From Salinarimonas sp. (GTDB lineage Bacteria; Pseudomonadota; Alphaproteobacteria; Rhizobiales; Beijerinckiaceae): a stretch of 64,000 bases of DNA. The notes beneath the pieces are model-generated. The model searched no databases. It had not been told where the DNA came from and saw only the letters and a list, made by a program, of their open reading frames with translations. Where the stretch lies: NCBI RefSeq assembly GCF_040111675.1, contig NZ_CP157794.1, positions 2,315,501 to 2,379,500 of the forward strand, written 5' to 3'. The stretch's first letter is position 1. Every line of letters starts with the position of its first letter. A program made the translations under genes and the position numbers. Of this stretch, positions 35,801 through 46,106 are shown in pieces.

Positions 35801-36403
35801 TCAAGATTGCCCGCCTCGCAGCCGCCGCGCGGCCTCCGCGAGCGCGCGCGGGTAGAGCACGTGCTCGCGCGCGAGCACCCGCTCCGCCAGGGTCGCGGCG
35901 TCGTCGCCGGGCAGGACCGGCACTGTCTCCCGGTCGATCACCGGCCCGGCGTCGAGCTCGGGCGTCACGTAGTGCACCGAGCAGCCGTGCTCGGCGACGC
36001 CGGCCGCGAGCGCCCGGGCATGCGTGTCGACGCCGCGGAAGGCCGGCAGCAGGGACGGGTGGATGTTGAGGAGCCGGCCCTCCCAGCGGGTCACGAACCA
36101 GGGGGTGAGAACCCGCATGAAGCCCGCGAGCGCCACGAGCTCGATCTCCGCCGCCCGCAGCCGCGCGTCCAGCGCCCGCTCGAACGTCTCGCGATCGGGG
36201 AAGGCCTTGTGGTCGACGGCGTCGGTCGCGACGCCCGCCTCCGCCGCCCGGGCGAGCCCGCCCGCCCCCGGCCGGTTCGAGACGACGAGCGTGATCGCGG
36301 CCGGATAGGCGGGGTCTCCCTGCGCGGCGGCGATCAGCGAGGCCATGTTCGAGCCCCGCCCCGAGATCAGCACCGCCGTGCGGACCTTCTCCGCCCCGCT
36401 CAC
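35801..36403 (-). CDS. purN: Phosphoribosylglycinamide formyltransferase
   Basis: A 200-aa GAR transformylase that uses 10-formyl-THF in the third step of purine synthesis. Visible: [14 protein letters not shown] near residue 10, LAGFMRVL, and the catalytic segment [20 protein letters not shown] near residue 105 with the Asn and His of the active site, then [13 protein letters not shown]. The start is GTG 36403, overlapping the purM stop as GTGA, which gives a normal N-terminus. purM-purN is a standard alphaproteobacterial pair. Confidence 0.96.
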   Translation of the reverse strand: MSGAEKVRTAVLISGRGSNMASLIAAAQGDPAYPAAITLVVSNRPGAGGLARAAEAGVATDAVDHKAFPDRETFERALDARLRAAEIELVALAGFMRVLTPWFVTRWEGRLLNIHPSLLPAFRGVDTHARALAAGVAEHGCSVHYVTPELDAGPVIDRETVPVLPGDDAATLAERVLAREHVLYPRALAEAARRLRGGQS

Positions 36404-37479
36404 AGCGCGAGCTCGCCCGCATAGCGCACGGCCTCGCCGCCGTCGCGCGGCTCGAGCGCGCCGATCACCCGCGCGTCCTCGCCCTCGGCCGCGAGCCGTG
36501 CGAGCACCGCCTCGACGGCGTCCGGCGCGACGACGCAGACCATGCCGATCCCGCAATTGAAGGTGCGCAGCATCTCGGACACGGCGACGCCGCCCTCGCG
36601 GGCGAGCCAGCCGAAGACCGGCGGCGGCGCGATCGCGGAGAGGTCGACCCGCGCCGCCAGATCGTCGGGCAGGACCCGGGGGATGTTGTCGGGAAAGCCG
36701 CCGCCGGTGATGTGGGCGAGCGCCCGGGGCGCGAGCCCCTCCCGCAGCACGGCGAGGAGCGGCTTGACGTAGATCCGCGTCGGCGCGAGCAGCGCCCGCC
36801 CCAGCGTCTCGCCCGATCCGAAGGGCGCGGGCGCGTCGTAGGAGAGCCCGCTGGCGGAAACGATCCGGCGCACCAGCGAATAGCCGTTCGAATGCACGCC
36901 CGAGGAGGCGAGCCCGATCAGCACGTCGCCGGCCGCCACGCCCCGCGGCAGCAGCGCCCCGCGCTCGGCCGCGCCCACCGCGAAGCCGGCGAGATCGTAG
37001 TCCTCGCCCTGGTAGACGCCGGGCATCTCCGCGGTCTCCCCGCCGATCAGCGCGCAGCCGGCCTGCCGGCAGCCCTCCGCGATGCCGGCGACGAGCGCGA
37101 CGCCGGTCTCGGGGCGCAGCTTGCCGGTCGCGAGATAGTCGAGGAAGAACAGCGGCTCCGCGCCCTGGACCACGAGATCGTTGACGCACATCGCCACGAG
37201 GTCGATGCCGATCGTGTCGTGCATCCCCGTCTCGATCGCGATCTTCACCTTGGTGCCGACGCCGTCGTTCGCGGCGACCAGGATCGGGTCCTCGAAGCCC
37301 GCGGCCTTCAGGTCGAACAGCCCGCCGAAGCCGCCGATCTCGGCGTCGGCGCCCGGCCGGCGCGTCGCGCGCACGAGCGGCTTGATGGCCTCGACCATGG
37401 CGTTGCCGGCGTCGATGTCGACCCCCGCCTCGGCGTAGGTGAGCCCCTGCCGCCGGCCGTCGCCCGCATTCCCGCCCAT
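36400..37479 (-). CDS. purM: Phosphoribosylformylglycinamidine cyclo-ligase
   Basis: AIR synthetase (359 aa), fifth step of purine biosynthesis, ATP-dependent ring closure. Signatures in order: [15 protein letters not shown] near residue 13, [15 protein letters not shown] near residue 68, [33 protein letters not shown] and [16 protein letters not shown] near residue 245. Start ATG 37479 gives MGGNAGDG, with GAGAG upstream. It diverges from the CDP-alcohol phosphatidyltransferase gene across 127 bases. Confidence 0.96.
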   Translation of the reverse strand: MGGNAGDGRRQGLTYAEAGVDIDAGNAMVEAIKPLVRATRRPGADAEIGGFGGLFDLKAAGFEDPILVAANDGVGTKVKIAIETGMHDTIGIDLVAMCVNDLVVQGAEPLFFLDYLATGKLRPETGVALVAGIAEGCRQAGCALIGGETAEMPGVYQGEDYDLAGFAVGAAERGALLPRGVAAGDVLIGLASSGVHSNGYSLVRRIVSASGLSYDAPAPFGSGETLGRALLAPTRIYVKPLLAVLREGLAPRALAHITGGGFPDNIPRVLPDDLAARVDLSAIAPPPVFGWLAREGGVAVSEMLRTFNCGIGMVCVVAPDAVEAVLARLAAEGEDARVIGALEPRDGGEAVRYAGELAL

Positions 37480-37606
37480 ATCGGCCTCTCTCGTGCTGTG
37501 ACGCGCGCGGCTTAAGCCGCACGGCGACGCGGCGCAAGCGGGAAACGCGCTTGACCCCCGCCCGCCTCCCTCGCTACCGATCGTAGACGCTTGCGCGAGA
37601 CGGACC

Positions 37607-38137
37607 ATGACGATCCCGAATCTCATCAGCGTCTTCCGCCTCCTGATCGTCCCGGTGGTGATCGTGGCGATCCTGGAGGAGCGCTGGCTCGCGGCCTTCG
37701 TGCTGTTCCTCGTCGCCGGGGTGTCCGACGGCATCGACGGCTGGATCGCGCGTCGGTTCGACATGCGCTCCGAGCTCGGCGCCGTGATCGACCCCCTCGC
37801 CGACAAGGCGATGCTGGTCTCCGTCTTCGTCACGCTCGCCGTCGTCGGCGCGCTGGAGGAATGGCTCGTCGTCCTCGTCGTCTCGCGCGACGTGATGATC
37901 GTGCTCGCCTACGTGATCTCGTGGATCATGGACCGGCCGATGTCGGTGAAGCCGATCTTCGCGTCGAAGGTGAACACCGCGCTCCTCATCGTCTACGCCG
38001 TCACCGTGCTCGCCGGGAACGCCTTCGGCTTCACGCTCGGCCCCTTCGACGACATCCTCTCCTTCGGCATCGCCGCGCTCACCATCTTCACGCTCGGCGC
38101 CTACCTGATCATGTGGCTCAAGCACATGAGCGCGTGA
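37607..38137 (+). CDS. CDP-alcohol phosphatidyltransferase family protein
   Basis: A 176-aa membrane enzyme of phospholipid synthesis. The full catalytic motif D-x2-DG-x2-AR-x8-G-x3-D-x3-D is present from [13 protein letters not shown] through VIDPLADK near residues 40-67. About five membrane segments follow. Such enzymes swap CMP on CDP-diacylglycerol for an alcohol (PgsA type) or join two lipids; the acceptor cannot be told from sequence. Adjacent purM is a common neighbour in alphaproteobacteria. Confidence 0.92.
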   Translation: MTIPNLISVFRLLIVPVVIVAILEERWLAAFVLFLVAGVSDGIDGWIARRFDMRSELGAVIDPLADKAMLVSVFVTLAVVGALEEWLVVLVVSRDVMIVLAYVISWIMDRPMSVKPIFASKVNTALLIVYAVTVLAGNAFGFTLGPFDDILSFGIAALTIFTLGAYLIMWLKHMSA

Positions 38138-38229
38138 GAGCCGCACCCGCCGCGACACGAGGGGTAATGCGTTCGACGCGTGCATGCGCTAGGTAGAGGA
38201 AGCTCGCGCCACGTCCGGAGACGTCTCCC

Positions 38230-38823
38230 ATGCTGATCTTCCTCCTCGGCCTCGTCCTCTTCCTCGGCACCCATGCCTTCACCATGGCGCGGGGGCCCCG
38301 CAAGGCCGCCGTCGAGAGGCTCGGCGAGAACGGCTACAAGATCGCCTATTCCGTCTCGTCCCTCGCCGGGCTGGTGCTTCTCGGCATCGGCTACGACGAC
38401 TATCGCGCCAGCGGCTACGTCCAGATCTGGAACCCGCCGACGGGCATGGCCCACCTCTCGCTCCTCCTGATGGTCTTCGCCTTCATCCTGCTCGCCGCGA
38501 CCTACATCCCCGGCCACATCAAGGCCAAGGCGAAGCACCCCATGCTCGCCGCCGTGAAGATCTGGGCGCTGGCGCATTTCCTGGCGAACGGCGATCTCGG
38601 CTCGATGATCCTGTTCCTCGGCTTCCTCGGCTGGGCGGTCGCGGCGCGCATCAGCCTCAAGCGCCGCGCCGTCTCGCCGATCGCGCCCGCCCAGGCGCTC
38701 GCCGTCCCGCAGGGCGGCTGGCGCAACGACGCCATCGCGGTCGCGGTCGGCCTCGCCGCCTACGTCGCCTTCGTCTTCTGGCTCCACCCGGCCCTGATCG
38801 GCGTGCCCGTGCTCGCGATGTGA
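38230..38823 (+). CDS. NnrU family membrane protein
   Basis: A 197-aa integral membrane protein with about six hydrophobic segments. The N-terminus FLLGLVLFLGTHAFTMA and the block TYIPGHIKAKAKHPMLAAVK near residue 98 are typical of NnrU, first described near nitrite and nitric oxide reductase genes. WALAHFLANGDLGSMILFLG follows. No denitrification genes lie in the window, and the family is widespread without them, so a link to NO metabolism should not be assumed. Confidence 0.9.
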   Translation: MLIFLLGLVLFLGTHAFTMARGPRKAAVERLGENGYKIAYSVSSLAGLVLLGIGYDDYRASGYVQIWNPPTGMAHLSLLLMVFAFILLAATYIPGHIKAKAKHPMLAAVKIWALAHFLANGDLGSMILFLGFLGWAVAARISLKRRAVSPIAPAQALAVPQGGWRNDAIAVAVGLAAYVAFVFWLHPALIGVPVLAM

Positions 38824-39312
38824 GGCGAGACGCCCGCGAACCCTCCCCGCAGGGCTAGGCGGTGCACACATCTCGTGAGGCGAAGGCCCATCGTCGGACG
38901 GGCGCGATTCGAAGGCAGGGCGCCGACAATCTCCCCTCGCCCTTGTGGCGAGGGGCCGGGGGTGTGGGTCGTGCAGAACGGTCTCGACGGCGATGCCGTT
39001 CGTACCGGTAGGGTCGCGTTCGTCCCGAGACGTCTCGCGCTGCATCGCGACCCAAATCCGCCCCCTTCGGGGGCGCCTTCTCCACATGGGAGAAGGACGA
39101 GCGGCTCGCGCCGCTCCCAGATCCCGACCAACGTCGCGGGACGATATGGGAATCGACGAGCCCCGCAGGGCAGGCAGTCGGCCGAAGGCCGGCGGGTGGG
39201 GCGGGCCGTGCGCGGCCTTCGCCCCCCAAATCTCTCGCCACGGCCCCCCGCCTGTGCTAGGCGCTTCGCCTCGATACGAAAATCACCGGCGCGGAGCGCG
39301 CGAGAGACGTCC
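38824..39312. other. Repeat-bearing intergenic region
   Basis: This 489-base region has no supported gene. It contains three hairpins in mosaic arrangement: CCCCTCGCC/GGCGAGGGG at 38933-38955, GCCCCC/GGGGGC around TTC at 39060-39074 and CCTTCTCC/GGGAGAAGG around 39077-39096. Such pieces are typical of short interspersed palindromes between genes of Rhizobiales. The last 200 bases should contain the promoter of the YfgM-like gene. Confidence 0.6.
38933..38955. repeat. Interspersed palindrome, 9-bp stem
   Basis: CCCCTCGCC, loop CTTGT, GGCGAGGGG, followed directly by GCCGGGGGTGTGGG. The hairpin plus this G-rich tail is a recurrent intergenic unit in related genomes (recollection, not searched). 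Confidence 0.6.
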
Positions 39313-39972
39313 ATGGATCAGTTCACACGCGAGGTCGACGAGGAATATCGCCGCGAGCAGATGGCGGCGATGTGGAAGCGCTACGGCGGGATCGTCGTCG
39401 CGGTCGTCCTCGTCGTCGTTCTCGGGGTCGCGGGCTTCACCTTCTGGGAGAGCCGGCAGCGCCAGGCGGCCGAGGACGCCGCGCTGCGCCTCTACGAGGC
39501 GGGCCGCCTCGTCGCGGACGATCGCACCGAGGAGGCGCGCGCCGTTCTCGCCGACGTCGCCGCGGACGCGCCCGGCGGGACGGGCGTGCTCGCCGAGCTG
39601 CGCCTCGCCGCGCTCCTCGCCGAGGAGAGCACGGCCGAGGGCGTCGCCGCCTACGAGGCGATCGCCGCGGATGCCGAGAACCCGGCCGTGCTGCGCGACC
39701 TCGCCCGCCTGCGTGCGGCGGTCCTCCAGCTCGACGCCGCACCGGACGCGGCGCTGCCCGTCCTGCAATCCCTCGCGCAGGGGGAGGGCGCGTTCCGCCA
39801 CACCGCCCGCGAGCAGCTCGGCCTCGCCGCCCTCGACCGCGGCGACTACGAGAAAGCCGGCGAGTGGTTCGACCAGATCGCCGTCGACCCCGAGACGCCG
39901 GGCGCGCTGCGCCAGCGCCTCGCGATCTATTCCGCCCTCGTCGCCGCGGGTCCGGTGGCGGGACCGCAGTAA
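39313..39972 (+). CDS. YfgM-like tetratricopeptide membrane protein
   Basis: A 219-aa single-pass protein. MDQFTREVDEEYRREQMAAM is a short cytoplasmic arm, VVAVVLVVVLGVAGFTFW near residue 30 the membrane anchor, and the rest a TPR-like periplasmic domain. It matches the TPR_21/YfgM family, reported in E. coli as an ancillary subunit of the SecYEG translocon. der follows 21 bases later on the same strand. In many relatives a bamB-like gene lies between the two; it is missing here. Confidence 0.82.
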   Translation: MDQFTREVDEEYRREQMAAMWKRYGGIVVAVVLVVVLGVAGFTFWESRQRQAAEDAALRLYEAGRLVADDRTEEARAVLADVAADAPGGTGVLAELRLAALLAEESTAEGVAAYEAIAADAENPAVLRDLARLRAAVLQLDAAPDAALPVLQSLAQGEGAFRHTAREQLGLAALDRGDYEKAGEWFDQIAVDPETPGALRQRLAIYSALVAAGPVAGPQ

Positions 39973-39993
39973 GACACCCATATCGGGCCGGCC

Positions 39994-41412
<1,419 letters not shown>

Positions 41413-41436
41413 CAGCCGGCGAGGCGCTCCCGCGCC

Positions 41437-42108
41437 TCAGGCGGGCGGCGGGGGCGCGCGCCGCGGCGCGACGAGGGCCCGCTGCAGCGCGACCGCGGCG
41501 ACGACGCCGTCGATCAGCGGCACCCGCAGCCGCGGGGCGATCGCCGGCGCGAGCCCCGCCAGCGGCCCGCCCCCGAGCACGATCGCATCGCAGCCGTCGG
41601 CCTCCGTGCGCGCGCACAGATCCGCGAGGGGCTCGACCAGCCGCGTGGCGATCTCCGCGGGGTCCTCCCACCGCGCCCCCTCCAGCACCCGCAGGCTGGC
41701 GAGCCGGCTCGTCAGCCCGTAGCGCGCGACGATGGCGCGCAGCGAGGGCTCCACCTCCGGGCCGAACGAGACGATCGAGAAGCGCTCCCCCGCCGCCATC
41801 GCGGCGAGGAAGGCGGCGCGCGCGATGCCGACGACCGGAACCGGGACCCGCGCCCGAACCGCGTCGATCGCCGTGTCCCCGAAGGAGGCGAGCACGATCC
41901 GGTCGACATCCGCCGCGCGCGCCTCGACGCAGGCGAGGACGGCGCGCTCCGCCTGCGCCGCGTCCGCCTCGGTCACGATCAGCGCCGGGCCGAAGGGCGC
42001 GCTCACCGCCTCGACGACGTCGTCCGGGCCCGCCGCCGCCCGCGCTGCGCGGCCGATGGCGCGGGTGACGCCCGCGGACGTGTTCGGGTTGACGACGAGG
42101 AGACGCAT
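41437..42108 (-). CDS. Asp/Glu/hydantoin racemase-family protein
   Basis: A 223-aa protein of the aspartate/glutamate racemase superfamily. It opens with LLVVNPNTSAGVTRAI, the hydantoin-racemase pattern. The two cysteines expected in the superfamily appear as VLACVEA rather than at the first motif (LASFGDTAID has Ser, not Cys), while the second position region is GCDAIVLGGGPLAGL. Loss of one catalytic Cys would change or abolish racemase activity. ATG 42108 shares one base with the TRAP large permease stop, so it is the last gene of the TRAP operon. Confidence 0.8.
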   Translation of the reverse strand: MRLLVVNPNTSAGVTRAIGRAARAAAGPDDVVEAVSAPFGPALIVTEADAAQAERAVLACVEARAADVDRIVLASFGDTAIDAVRARVPVPVVGIARAAFLAAMAAGERFSIVSFGPEVEPSLRAIVARYGLTSRLASLRVLEGARWEDPAEIATRLVEPLADLCARTEADGCDAIVLGGGPLAGLAPAIAPRLRVPLIDGVVAAVALQRALVAPRRAPPPPA

Positions 42109-43394
42109 CACAGGATCACCGAGGGCAGCCACAGGGAGAGGGCGGGAAAGGCGTTCACGAGGAGGAGCGCCACCAGCATCGCCCCGATGAACCACAGCAT
42201 CGAGGGCAGGATCTGCCCGATCGAGATCTTGGCGATGGCGCAGGTGATGAGCACGACGGAGGCCACGGGCGGCGTCTGCTGGCCGATGCCGAGGTTGATC
42301 GTGACGATGAGCCCGAAATGGACCGGGTCGATCCCGAGCTGGTTCGCCAGCGGCAGGAAGATCGGCACCAGCATCAGGATCGCCGGCGTGCCGTGCACGA
42401 TGGTGCCGGCGAGCAGGAAGAAGGCGTTGATGGCCAGCAGCACCACCCAGTACGAATCCGAGATGCCGAGAATGGCCCGGGCGATCTCCTGCGGGATCTG
42501 CTGGTTCGTCAGATACCAGCCGAGCAGCGTCGAGGTGGCGACGATGAACATCAGCATCGCCGAGCGCTTGCCCGCGATCCGCAGCGTGTCGACGAAGCGC
42601 GACAGGGTGAGCGTGCGGTAGAGGAGGGCGGCCAGCACGATCGACCACAGGGCCGCCACGGCGCCGGCTTCCGTCGCCGTGAAGATGCCGCCCAGGATGC
42701 CGCCGAGGATCAGCAGCGGCAGCGTCAGCGGCACCACCGCGTCCTTGCCGGTCGCGCCGACGCGCGCGAGCGAGAACTTCCCCTCGATCGGATAGCCGCG
42801 GCGCACCGAGATCGCGTAGGCCGTCCCCATCAGCAGCGCGCAGACGACGATCCCGGGCAGGATGCCCGCCGCGAAGAGCTGCGCGATCGAGGCGTCGGCG
42901 ACGTAGGCGTAGAGGATGAGATTGAGGCTCGGCGGCACGATGATCGCCATCGTCGCCGAGGTGGAGGTGACGGCGGCGGCGAAGGCGACCGGATAGCCGC
43001 GCTTCTTCATCTGCGGGATCATCACCGAGCCGATGGCGGCGGCGTCCGAGGTGGCGGTGCCGGAGATCTCCGAGAAGAACAGCGAGGTGAGGATGTTGAC
43101 GTGGGCGAGCCCGCCGCGGATGTGGCCGACGAGGGAGCTGGCGAAGGCGATCAGCTTCTCGGCGATGCGGCCCTGGTTCATCACCTCGCCGGCGATCATG
43201 AACAAGAGCGCCGCGACCAGCAGGTAGTTGTTCGCCCCGCCGAAGGGCACGAGCCCCATGATCTGCGGCACGACGGCGGGGTCGAGCAGGATCAGCGTCA
43301 TCGCCGTGACGCCGAGCACGAAGGCGATCGGCATGCCCATGACGAGCAGCGTCACGAGCAGGATCAGGATCAGGTATCCGGGCTCTATGGGCAT
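42108..43394 (-). CDS. TRAP transporter large permease (DctM-like)
   Basis: A 428-aa inner-membrane protein with about 12 hydrophobic segments, catalytic subunit of a sodium-coupled TRAP importer. Family segments: FFSEISGTATSDAAAIGSVM near residue 110, IIVPPSLNLILYAYVA near residue 148 and ATEAGAVAALWSIVLA near residue 240. Coupled to the small permease upstream and the racemase-family gene downstream by TGATG overlaps. Confidence 0.93.
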   Translation of the reverse strand: MPIEPGYLILILLVTLLVMGMPIAFVLGVTAMTLILLDPAVVPQIMGLVPFGGANNYLLVAALLFMIAGEVMNQGRIAEKLIAFASSLVGHIRGGLAHVNILTSLFFSEISGTATSDAAAIGSVMIPQMKKRGYPVAFAAAVTSTSATMAIIVPPSLNLILYAYVADASIAQLFAAGILPGIVVCALLMGTAYAISVRRGYPIEGKFSLARVGATGKDAVVPLTLPLLILGGILGGIFTATEAGAVAALWSIVLAALLYRTLTLSRFVDTLRIAGKRSAMLMFIVATSTLLGWYLTNQQIPQEIARAILGISDSYWVVLLAINAFFLLAGTIVHGTPAILMLVPIFLPLANQLGIDPVHFGLIVTINLGIGQQTPPVASVVLITCAIAKISIGQILPSMLWFIGAMLVALLLVNAFPALSLWLPSVIL

Positions 43395-43909
43395 CAGGCG
43401 TCGGTCTCCGGCAGGAGGCTGTCGGGCCGGATGCGGCCGAGGAGGAGGGCGGCGATCCGCACCGCGCAGATCGCGGCGATGAGCGCCGCGCCGAGCGGCA
43501 TCGCCCCCCGGAAGAGCGCCATCGGCAGGTCGATCGAGATCAGCGCCCGCCCCGAGAAGCTCGCCGCGGCGATCGCGCCGTACCAGGCGACGAGCGCCGA
43601 GAACAGCGTCATCAGGGCGAGGTTCGCCGCCATGACGACGCGCTGGAGCGCCGGCGGCATGGCCTTCACCACGCTGTCGAAGCCCAGATGCTCGTTGGTG
43701 CGCGTCAGATAGGCCGCGCCGACGAAGGTCAGCGTCGCGAGGAGATGCGCGGGCAGCTCCTCGCCCCACGACACCGAGGAATTGAGCACGAACCGGGCGA
43801 ACACCGCCCAGTTCAGCAGGACGAGGAGGAGGCCCGCCAGGCCGACGACCGCCGCGTCGAGCGCGCGGGAGAGCACGCGGTCTGCGGCGAGAACGAAGCG
43901 TTCGAGCAT
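43394..43909 (-). CDS. TRAP transporter small permease (DctQ-like)
   Basis: A 171-aa protein with four membrane segments, the usual DctQ size. SVSWGEELPAHLLATLTFVG near residue 45 is the family motif with the conserved acidic residues, followed by YLTRTNEHLGFD. It forms the membrane complex with the DctM-like protein, whose start overlaps its stop by one base. The binding-protein stop is 49 bases upstream. Confidence 0.92.
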   Translation of the reverse strand: MLERFVLAADRVLSRALDAAVVGLAGLLLVLLNWAVFARFVLNSSVSWGEELPAHLLATLTFVGAAYLTRTNEHLGFDSVVKAMPPALQRVVMAANLALMTLFSALVAWYGAIAAASFSGRALISIDLPMALFRGAMPLGAALIAAICAVRIAALLLGRIRPDSLLPETDA

Positions 43910-43958
43910 GGCGGGCCTCCGGCTCGCTGCGAGCCCGATCGGGGGCTCGGGATCGGGC

Positions 43959-44963
43959 TCACTGCGAGGCGAGCGCGGCGCGGGTCGCGGCGATCATGTC
44001 CGCGCCGATGACGTCGACGAAGAGCGGATCCTCGAAGAGCGGCGCGGCCGCTTCCTGGAAGGCCGGGAAGTCGACCTCGTTGATGGCGATCTTGCCTTCG
44101 AGCGCGGCGAGCGTCTTCGCGTCCGTGTCCTCGCCCCAGGCGAAGGTCCAGGGCGCCATCTCGGCGGCGACCTGCTCGATCGTCTCGCGCATCTCCGGCT
44201 CCATCCGGTCGAGCAGCATCGAGGAGAAGAGCAGGAAGGTCGGCAGATAGACGTGGTTCGACAGGGACATGTAGTCCTGAACCTCGTAGAAGCGCGCCGA
44301 ATCGGCCACGTGCGCCGGGTTCTCCTGGCCGTCGATCACGCCCTGGTCGAGGGCGGAATAGACCTCGCCGAAGGACAGCGGCGTGGCGTTGGCGCCGAGC
44401 GTGTTGAACATCGCGACCCGCTGGCGGCTCGTGGGGGTGCGGATCTTGAGGCCCTCGAGGTCGGCCGGCGTCACGATCGGGCGCACGTCGTTGGTGATCA
44501 CGCGAAAGCCGTTGTCCCACAGGGCGAGCAGGCGCACGCCCTTGCCCTCGAAGCCCTCCTTGAGCATGTCGCCGGCCTCGCTCTCGAAGAAGGCCTGCAC
44601 GGCGGCGCGGTCCTCGAAGAGGTAGGGCAGGTCGAACACGGCGGCGCGCGGGTTGATCTGGCTCACCGCCGAGGCGGAGAGCGAGGCGTGGTGCGTGCCG
44701 AGCCCCATGCCCTGGAGCACGTCCTCCTCCGAGCCGAGCGTGTTGCCCATGAAGATCTGGACGTCGATCTCGCCGGGCAGGGCGGCCTCGAGGCGGCTCT
44801 CGAACTCCTGCAGGAAGACGTGGGCGAAGGAGCCCTCGGGGAGGGACGAATTGATCTGGACGACCTCCTGGGCAGCGGCTGGCTGCGCGGAGGCGAGGGC
44901 GAGACCGAGGGCGGCGGCGGCGATGCCGGAGGCGGCGATCCCGGAGGCTTGGCGAAGCGTCAT
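43959..44963 (-). CDS. TRAP transporter substrate-binding protein (DctP-like)
   Basis: A 334-aa periplasmic receptor with a Sec signal peptide (ALGLALASAQPAAAQ). DctP features: VQIFMGNTLGSEEDVLQGMG near residue 68, FDLPYLFEDRAAVQAFF, and the ligand-binding arginine segment LKIRTPTSRQRV near residue 170, then GVIDGQENP. AGGAG lies 8 bases before ATG 44963. The family takes up organic acids; the racemase-type gene in the operon hints at an amino acid, hydantoin or hydroxy acid, but that is inference. Confidence 0.92.
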   Translation of the reverse strand: MTLRQASGIAASGIAAAALGLALASAQPAAAQEVVQINSSLPEGSFAHVFLQEFESRLEAALPGEIDVQIFMGNTLGSEEDVLQGMGLGTHHASLSASAVSQINPRAAVFDLPYLFEDRAAVQAFFESEAGDMLKEGFEGKGVRLLALWDNGFRVITNDVRPIVTPADLEGLKIRTPTSRQRVAMFNTLGANATPLSFGEVYSALDQGVIDGQENPAHVADSARFYEVQDYMSLSNHVYLPTFLLFSSMLLDRMEPEMRETIEQVAAEMAPWTFAWGEDTDAKTLAALEGKIAINEVDFPAFQEAAAPLFEDPLFVDVIGADMIAATRAALASQ

Positions 44964-45026
44964 CGGATGTCTCCTGCGCTGGGCTGCGGACGATCCGAGA
45001 CAGACATTTTTCGTGCCAGGCCGCGG

Positions 45027-45042
45027 TGAAAGCGATTTTTCA
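45027..45042. promoter_or_regulatory. TGAAA-N6-TTTCA inverted repeat, candidate RpiR operator
   Basis: TGAAAGCGATTTTTCA is a perfect 5+6+5 inverted repeat 64-79 bases upstream of the TRAP binding-protein start. Its geometry equals the GGAA-N6-TTCC sites near the other RpiR gene. The RpiR gene at 45170-46015 lies directly upstream, so control of the TRAP operon by it is likely. Confidence 0.5.
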
Positions 45043-45169
45043 TGACGCCGTCGGGGTTCCGGCGCCGTTATCGAGGCCGCGATACCGGCACGGCGTGCGA
45101 GGCGTTGATCAAGCTTTCGGCAGCGGGATCGCGCGTGCGCCCAAAAAGCGGACGCTGGGGAAGCGCGGC

Positions 45170-46015
45170 TCAGAGCTCGTCGAGCGCGTCGTGCAGGCTC
45201 TCGATGGCGGTCAGCCGGCGTCGCCCGTCCTGCCCGGCGCGCTCGATCACCCGCGTCGCGAGGAGGTGGCACAGCCCCATCACCGAGACGTGGCTGAACA
45301 GCGGGCCGGGCGCCGCCGTCTGGCAGCGCAGGTGCCAGGAGACGCGGCGGTCGGGGGCGAGGCTCTCGTCGGTGACGTAGGCGATGCGGGCGCCCGAGCG
45401 GACGATCTGGTCCAGGATCGCCTCGAGCTTGGCCGGCCGGCGCCGAAGGCCGAACACGACGACGCAGTCCTCCGCCCCGATGCCGGCGAGATGCTCGCCG
45501 AGCGTCTCGCCCGGGCCGGGGATCAGCGACACGCGCTCGACCACCTGCAGGATCTGCCAGGCGAGATACTGCGCGAAGGCCGCCCCCGAGCGGAACCCGA
45601 CGATCCAGACCCGCCGCACCGTGAGGAGCGCCTCGGCGAGCGCGTCGATCTCTTCCAGCGAGAGCGCGCCGAGCGTCTGCTCGAGGTTCGCCGCGCCCTG
45701 CTCGGCGTGGCGCACGACGAGGTCTCCGGCCTCGGCGCCGCTCGCGGCGACGCGGTAGAGCGCCGCGCCCGTCTGCCGCTCGGCGCGCACGTGCTGGCGC
45801 GCCTCCTCGTAGCCGGCATAGCCGATCTTGCGCACGAAGCGGGTGACGGTGGCGTTGGAGACGTTGGCGAGACGCGCGAGCTCGGTCGCCGTGTAGCTCG
45901 CGAGCTCGCCGGGAAAGCTCAGCACGAAATCGGCGAGGCGCCGCTCCGTCGGATGCAGGCGGGGCAGGGCGGCGCGCACGCGCGCGAGGAAGGACGGCTG
46001 AGCCTTTGGCGACAT
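45170..46015 (-). CDS. RpiR-family transcriptional regulator (TRAP-linked)
   Basis: A 281-aa regulator with an N-terminal HTH_6 domain (TATELARLANVSNATVTRFV near residue 43) and a C-terminal SIS domain (VWIVGFRSGAAFAQYLAWQI near residue 137). ATG 46015 is chosen; the upstream frame to 46075 has no domain content. It lies 91 bases after iolB and 206 bases before the TRAP binding-protein gene, all on one strand. It could serve either, but the palindrome in front of the TRAP genes favours those. Confidence 0.9.
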   Translation of the reverse strand: MSPKAQPSFLARVRAALPRLHPTERRLADFVLSFPGELASYTATELARLANVSNATVTRFVRKIGYAGYEEARQHVRAERQTGAALYRVAASGAEAGDLVVRHAEQGAANLEQTLGALSLEEIDALAEALLTVRRVWIVGFRSGAAFAQYLAWQILQVVERVSLIPGPGETLGEHLAGIGAEDCVVVFGLRRRPAKLEAILDQIVRSGARIAYVTDESLAPDRRVSWHLRCQTAAPGPLFSHVSVMGLCHLLATRVIERAGQDGRRRLTAIESLHDALDEL

Positions 46016-46106
46016 CGATCGACGGGACCCGACGAAGCGAGCGGGGCCGTGGCGCCCCGCTCCTGTCTCGCGCACTCGGGCCGCCGGCGCAAGCCGGGCG
46101 CGCGCC

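Noticed and set aside
32411..36424. A 1337-codon ORF on the plus strand
   Set aside because: It crosses five well-supported minus-strand genes and their gaps; a high-GC antisense frame without motifs.
41421..41438. GAGGCG/CGCCTC hairpin between der and the racemase-family gene as a terminator
   Set aside because: Six-base stem, no T-run, and it overlaps the racemase stop codon; too weak in DNA this GC-rich.
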